Origin: Longilinea sp035560795
GTDB lineage: Bacteria; Chloroflexota; Anaerolineae; Anaerolineales; Anaerolineaceae
Length of the DNA: 64,000 nt
Assembly (NCBI GenBank): GCA_035560795.1
Contig: DATMYV010000038.1
Coordinates: 1 to 64,000, forward strand
Reading direction: 5' to 3'
The notes below the pieces were generated by a model that was given only the letters and a program-made list of their open reading frames with translations, did no database searches and was not told the origin of the DNA. This document shows, one piece after another, positions 62,233 to 64,000 of this stretch (position 1 is the stretch's first letter; each line of letters starts with the position of its first letter). Position numbers and translations under genes: made by a program.

Positions 62233-63987
62233 ATGCGCGATTCATTTGTATATCGGATTGCCGTACCATATTTGATCCTGGTCATCGTAATTCTGGCCGC
62301 ACTGGGAGGATTCCTCTCAGATTTCATGGAAAACACATACATTGACCAGCTCACTGCCAACCAACTGGCGTCCACCCGGCTTTACGCCAATCAGCTCGCA
62401 CCAATTCTATCCCGCGGCGACCCTTTTCCTGGTCTTTCTGACCTGAATTCGCAAACCTCGGTACTATTGGGATCGCGCCTGACCGTGATAAAGCCGGATG
62501 GAACCGTCATTGCGGATTCTGAACGAGATCCCTCGATTCTTGAAAATCACCTTAACCGTCCTGAGATACAAGGGGCATTGTCCGATCAGGAAACTAGCCG
62601 GATTCGTTACAGCGACACTTTGCACTCCCGCGAACTATATACAGCTACGCCAATTCACCAAGACGGAAAAGTAATTGGTGTTGCCCGCATGGCAGTCTCC
62701 CTCTCTTCCATCGAAAACCGTACCAACGCATTTCGAAGGATCATTTTTGCGACTGCTGGGGTAACCGCCTTGCTGGTGGTATTGCTTGCATTCGGTATCA
62801 CCTATCAGACCATTCAACCACTGCGCTCATTGACCGAGGCAGTGACTCGTCTGGAATCTGGAAAGTATGTTGAATCGATCCCGGGACGACGCCTTGACGA
62901 AATCGGCCGCCTTTCAAACGCGTTCAACCGCATGGGCAGTCAAATCAGCGCCCAAATAAAAGAATTAAGTACAGAACGCAGTAAATTGTCGGCGGTCTTA
63001 TCAACCATGACGGATGCCATCCTGATCATTGATTCGGACGGACTGGTTGAATTGATTAACCCGGCAGCCGAACGCATATTCGGAATAAGCGCCAGTGAAT
63101 CACTTGGAAAATCACTTGCAGAGGTAATTCGACACCACGTGGTGGTCGAATTGTGGCAAAAAACCCGTGCGACTGGCGAGCAGCAAATGGTGGCACTGGA
63201 AACTCCCAACCGTTTGGTTTTGCAGGCCATCACCACGCCGCTTGAAAACGACGATGCCGACCGGACCTTATTGGTTCTGCAGGACTACACCCGCATGCGC
63301 CGGCTTGAAACGGTGCGCCGCGATTTTATCAGTAACGTTTCGCATGAATTACGCACGCCGCTGGCTTCGTTAAAGGCGCTCACCGAAACCGTCCAGGAGA
63401 GTGCACTCGACGACCCGCCTGCGGCGAAGCGATTTCTGGGCCGCATGTCCGTGGAAATCGACAATTTAGCTCAATTGGTACAGGAATTATTGGAACTGTC
63501 CAAAATTGAATCCGGCCGGGTTCCATTGGAACGTGCCTTAATCTCGCCCAGGGAATTGATACAACCCGCGGCGGAGAGAATGCGCATCCAGGCCGAGCGC
63601 TCCGGGCTGACCCTTAGCGTGGATTGTCCAGAGGATCTTCCCCAGGTAAACGTTGATGCCGGCCGGATGGAACAGGTGCTGGTCAACCTGATCCACAATG
63701 CCATTAAATTCACCAAACCGGGCGGTTCCATCCAAATTCGCGGCTGGCTACAAGAAAACGATGTGATTTTTGCCATTTCGGACACAGGCGTTGGCATTGC
63801 CGAAGAAGACTTGCAACGCATTTTTGAGCGCTTTTATAAAGCTGATCGTGCCAGATCTGGGGGAGGTACCGGCCTCGGGCTTTCGATTGCCCGGCACCTG
63901 GTGGAATCACACGGTGGCCGCATCTGGGCCGAATCTGAACCGGGCAAAGGCAGTACGTTCTACATTTCCATTCCAATTTCCCAATAA
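62233..63987 (+). CDS. PhoR-like sensor histidine kinase
   Basis: The 584-residue kinase has a membrane helix (about 8-30), an extracellular sensor domain (about 35-168) and a second helix (169-190). HAMP (about 192-244), PAS (about 252-352) and HisKA follow, with phospho-acceptor H371 in SNVSHELRTPLASL. The HATPase domain has N box HNAIKFTKPGG, G1 DTGVGIAEED, and G2 GGGTGLGLSIARHLVESHGG. The order is that of PhoR and WalK. It phosphorylates the response regulator encoded just upstream. The stop codon lies 13 bp before the window end. Confidence 0.96.
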   Translation: MRDSFVYRIAVPYLILVIVILAALGGFLSDFMENTYIDQLTANQLASTRLYANQLAPILSRGDPFPGLSDLNSQTSVLLGSRLTVIKPDGTVIADSERDPSILENHLNRPEIQGALSDQETSRIRYSDTLHSRELYTATPIHQDGKVIGVARMAVSLSSIENRTNAFRRIIFATAGVTALLVVLLAFGITYQTIQPLRSLTEAVTRLESGKYVESIPGRRLDEIGRLSNAFNRMGSQISAQIKELSTERSKLSAVLSTMTDAILIIDSDGLVELINPAAERIFGISASESLGKSLAEVIRHHVVVELWQKTRATGEQQMVALETPNRLVLQAITTPLENDDADRTLLVLQDYTRMRRLETVRRDFISNVSHELRTPLASLKALTETVQESALDDPPAAKRFLGRMSVEIDNLAQLVQELLELSKIESGRVPLERALISPRELIQPAAERMRIQAERSGLTLSVDCPEDLPQVNVDAGRMEQVLVNLIHNAIKFTKPGGSIQIRGWLQENDVIFAISDTGVGIAEEDLQRIFERFYKADRARSGGGTGLGLSIARHLVESHGGRIWAESEPGKGSTFYISIPISQ

Positions 63988-64000
63988 TCAGTCTTTTCTT

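Noticed and set aside
1..64000. CRISPR array, prophage, transposon, toxin-antitoxin or restriction system
   Set aside because: No repeated spacer units, integrase, transposase, phage structural gene or defence-family motif was found on either strand.

Overview
The window reads as a stretch of chromosome from a single-membrane bacterium of the Chloroflexota, most likely class Anaerolineae. This is an inference from several features together: Thr-Pro tracts beside membrane anchors, a PknB-like kinase fused to a TolB-type beta-propeller, a MoeA fused to a periplasmic-binding-protein-like domain, a T-box leader on leuS, an NLPY (not NPPY) PrmC, and no outer-membrane genes. There are about 47 protein genes and two tRNA genes, densely packed with many 1-14 bp overlaps. 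I see no insertion sequence, prophage, CRISPR array, plasmid or transposon gene, so this is core genome rather than an accessory island.

Layout. 1-1158: an Rrf2-type Fe-S regulator with a palindromic operator candidate, and a Bcp peroxiredoxin. 1220-7079 (minus): a run of MoeA-PBP fusion, MoeA, UbiA-like membrane protein, FolM-like reductase and proline dehydrogenase. 7206-10372: two overlapping SPFH/band-7-like membrane proteins. 10425-13724: a Thr-Pro-rich membrane protein divergent from a Ser/Thr kinase with a beta-propeller. 13732-21623 (minus): a surface-polysaccharide operon (family 2 glycosyltransferase, polyprenyl glycosylphosphotransferase, nucleotide-sugar 4,6-dehydratase, two FemAB-like proteins around a NUDIX hydrolase, D-cysteine desulfhydrase-like enzyme). 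21790-24733: RidA and cytochrome bd oxidase cydBA. 25060-27594: prfA-prmC-tsaC translation operon.

27759-34462 (minus): VIT/vWA surface protein, the cydDC exporter needed for cytochrome bd assembly, and a creatininase-family enzyme. 34568-37974: leuS under a well-formed T-box leader, preceded by tRNA-Ala(CGC) and tRNA-Ala(GGC) with their own consensus promoter and a terminator that abuts the leuS promoter. 38150-41045: M24 peptidase, MFS transporter, metallo-beta-lactamase-fold hydrolase. 41163-46953: membrane-anchored HExxH metalloprotease, YtxH-like protein, PAP2 phosphatase, TgpA-like transglutaminase. 47014-51340 (minus): M20 peptidase, PfkB kinase, two small membrane proteins, malic enzyme. 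51341-51931 is a long non-coding leader with strong hairpins in front of recX-rny (51932-54131). Then come an M29 aminopeptidase and a second polysaccharide operon (ADH-MocA fusion oxidoreductase, alpha/beta hydrolase, heparinase-like enzyme, GT4 glycosyltransferase) running directly into a PhoB/PhoR two-component pair.

No wholly new multi-gene system stands out. The most interesting signals are: (i) five genes without a Shine-Dalgarno sequence whose start codon lies exactly 6 nt after a -10-like hexamer, suggesting leaderless transcription; (ii) the structured leader ahead of recX-rny; (iii) the translationally coupled SPFH-like pair; and (iv) the compact tRNA-Ala / T-box / leuS arrangement. 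All functional calls rest on motifs read by eye; no database search was run.
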